Assembly: GCA_029262975.1 (NCBI GenBank)
Contig: JAJCYJ010000805.1
Coordinates: 1 to 6,539, forward strand
Length of the DNA: 6,539 nt
Direction of reading: 5' to 3'
Source: Saprospiraceae bacterium
GTDB taxonomy: Bacteria > Bacteroidota > Bacteroidia > Chitinophagales > Saprospiraceae
Below the pieces are notes generated by a model. It was not told the origin of the DNA and did not search any database. It saw only the letters and a list, made by a program, of their open reading frames with translations. The first letter of the stretch is position 1. Each line of letters starts with the position of its first letter. The translations under genes and the position numbers were made by a program. Below are positions 5,317-6,539 of this stretch, piece after piece.

Positions 5317-5955
5317 ATGAACATTGACTTTATCAAGGACCAATTTCCTGACTTAGCCAAGGATCAAAAACTAATAGAGGAGATAGCCCAAGTCGCAACC
5401 ATAAAATCTTATAACAAAGGAGAGGTCATAATAGATTATGGAGATTACATAAAGTATGTCCCAATGGTTATCTCAGGACTCTTGAAAATCATCCGGGAAG
5501 GTGAAAATGATAATGAAATCTTGTTATACTTTCTTGGCTCCGGAGAGTCCTGCGCAGCTTCTTTCAGCTGTTGTATGATCAAAAAGCGCAGTGAAATAAA
5601 GGCGGTATGTGAAGAAAAATCTAAAATTCTTATGATCCCTATAAGCTATGCAGATCAATGGATGGGCAAATATAGTAATTGGCGTGATTTTGTTATAAAT
5701 ATGTATGATGCGCGATTACTATCACTTATTGATACTATTGATCGGGTGTCATTTGCGAAACTTGACGAGAAACTACTGTATTATCTTGACGAAATGGTAA
5801 GCCATAAGTCAGATCAAGTTTTAAACATTTCACATCATGAGATAGCTTTAGATCTTAATGCTTCGAGGGAATCTATTTCCCGATTGCTTAAAAAATTAGA
5901 AGCCGCAGGCAAGATCAGTCTTTCCAGAAATGAGATTACAATAATTGATTTGTGA
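5317..5955 (+). CDS. Crp/Fnr-family transcriptional regulator with a Cys-x5-Cys-Cys cluster
   Basis: This 212-aa cytoplasmic DNA-binding protein has the classic two-domain layout. Residues about 20-115 form the cyclic-nucleotide-binding-like beta roll (NKGEVIIDYGDYIKYVPMVI at 33-52, LLYFLGSGESCAAS at 69-82), about 120-155 the dimerisation helix, and 168-212 a winged helix-turn-helix with recognition helix SRESISRLLKKLEAAG at 183-198. In place of the usual phosphate-binding cassette GE(F/L)xGE there is GESCAASFSCCMIKKRSE, with Cys79, Cys85 and Cys86, plus Cys98 nearby. Loss of the second Glu and no secure match for the conserved Arg argue against cAMP as ligand. It lacks the N-terminal FNR Fe-S cysteines. 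The cysteines could bind a cofactor or sense redox or reactive sulfur; this is inference. The gene starts 44 nt before SulP on the same strand, and the two are probably co-transcribed or functionally linked. It may autoregulate through the duplicated GATCATGA upstream. Confidence 0.93.
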   Translation: MNIDFIKDQFPDLAKDQKLIEEIAQVATIKSYNKGEVIIDYGDYIKYVPMVISGLLKIIREGENDNEILLYFLGSGESCAASFSCCMIKKRSEIKAVCEEKSKILMIPISYADQWMGKYSNWRDFVINMYDARLLSLIDTIDRVSFAKLDEKLLYYLDEMVSHKSDQVLNISHHEIALDLNASRESISRLLKKLEAAGKISLSRNEITIIDL

Positions 5956-5999
5956 GCTGAATCACAATCGTAGTAATAAGTTAATCACATCTTTGAAGG

Positions 6000-6539
6000 A
6001 TGAAGAAGCGTCCTTCGATAAGTAGTATTTTTCCCATAATATCAAATCTGCAGCATTATGACAAGACTTCTTTCAAAGGAGATATGGCTGCCGGCCTGAC
6101 GGTTGCAGTTATGTTGATACCTCAAGGTATGGCCTACGCTTTAATTGCAGGTCTTCCTCCAGTTTATGGACTTTATGCATCAACCATACCATTGATTATA
6201 TATGCCATATTTGGCACTTCACGACAATTGGCTGTAGGACCGGTTGCAATGATTTCATTATTAACAGCAACAGGAGTTGGGGCTATAGCAAATGGGGATT
6301 TAGGACAATATATTAATATGGCTATTGTCCTGGCGCTTTCTGTAGGTCTCATCCAACTACTACTTGGAACCTTCAAGATGGGCTTCCTGGTTAATTTTGT
6401 TTCACATCCAGTAATTAGTGGCTTCACTTCTGCTGCTGCGATCATCATTGGGCTTTCGCAATTAAAACATCTTTTAGGCATTGACATATCGGGGACACAC
6501 TATATACATGAAATTTTAATTCAGGCGATTGAAAAATCA
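6000..6539 (+). CDS. SulP-family inorganic anion (sulfate) transporter, 5' part; runs off the window
   Basis: The first 180 codons of an SLC26/SulP membrane transporter are present, covering roughly the first third. After a short cytoplasmic N-terminus (MKKRPSISSIFPIISNLQHY) comes KGDMAAGLTVAVMLIPQGMA and the family hallmark GLPPVYGLYAS (51-61), then GTSRQLAVGPVAM (72-84). Further hydrophobic helices lie around 105-125 (MAIVLALSVGLIQLLLG) and 136-155 (SHPVISGFTSAAAIIIGLSQ). The reading frame reaches back to ATG 6000-6002, with GAAGG immediately before it, too close to be a good ribosome-binding site; no better start is upstream in frame after the Crp/Fnr stop. The transmembrane core continues past the edge, and the C-terminal STAS domain usual in the family cannot be checked. 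Members carry sulfate, bicarbonate or other anions, so sulfate is a default reading. The Crp/Fnr neighbour is the likely regulator. Confidence 0.95.
   Translation, partial: MKKRPSISSIFPIISNLQHYDKTSFKGDMAAGLTVAVMLIPQGMAYALIAGLPPVYGLYASTIPLIIYAIFGTSRQLAVGPVAMISLLTATGVGAIANGDLGQYINMAIVLALSVGLIQLLLGTFKMGFLVNFVSHPVISGFTSAAAIIIGLSQLKHLLGIDISGTHYIHEILIQAIEKS

Noticed and set aside
6173..6487. Minus-strand 104-codon frame
   Set aside because: It is antisense to the SulP gene, whose plus-strand frame carries clear family motifs.

Overview
The window looks like a low-GC chromosome segment from a member of the Bacteroidota. The reasons are close family resemblance in the Der, RfbC/RfbD, Crp/Fnr and SulP proteins, a small conserved hypothetical protein that I associate with that phylum, weak Shine-Dalgarno signals, and GC-rich extragenic repeats in an AT-rich background. 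The assignment rests on protein character only; genus and species cannot be read from the sequence.

Layout. (1) 1-2109, plus strand: the 3' part of the ribosome-assembly GTPase gene der, then rfbC and rfbD, the last two enzymes of dTDP-L-rhamnose synthesis. The three genes are packed end to end (one shared base, then a one-base gap), so they are probably one transcript. (2) 2110-2493: a 384-nt gap with a possible 18-codon ORF, a compact GC-rich element ending in a terminator-like hairpin plus T-run, an A/T stem, and a 13-bp imperfect hairpin about 80 nt before the next gene. (3) 2494-4113, plus strand: a complete FAD-dependent GMC-family alcohol/choline-type dehydrogenase. (4) 4276-4829, minus strand, convergent with it: a two-gene unit of small uncharacterised proteins, 54 aa (short coiled coil) followed by 126 aa. 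(5) 4830-5316: a 487-nt divergent intergenic region with a cluster of REP-like repeats (two full copies and one that has lost both hairpin arms, interleaved with a second inverted repeat) and a possible operator. (6) 5317-6539, plus strand: a Crp/Fnr-type regulator with a Cys-x5-Cys-Cys cluster, followed after 44 nt by a SulP-family anion transporter that runs off the window.

How they work together. RfbC and RfbD act in sequence to make dTDP-rhamnose for surface glycans; rfbA and rfbB must lie elsewhere. The Crp/Fnr and SulP genes plausibly form a regulator-target pair, and the cysteines in the effector domain make a sulfur- or redox-responsive regulator an attractive hypothesis. No complete new multi-gene system is visible. 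The most interesting items are the cysteine-bearing regulator beside SulP, the decaying repeat cluster in front of it, the structured GC-rich intergenic element, and the two-gene unit of uncharacterised small proteins.
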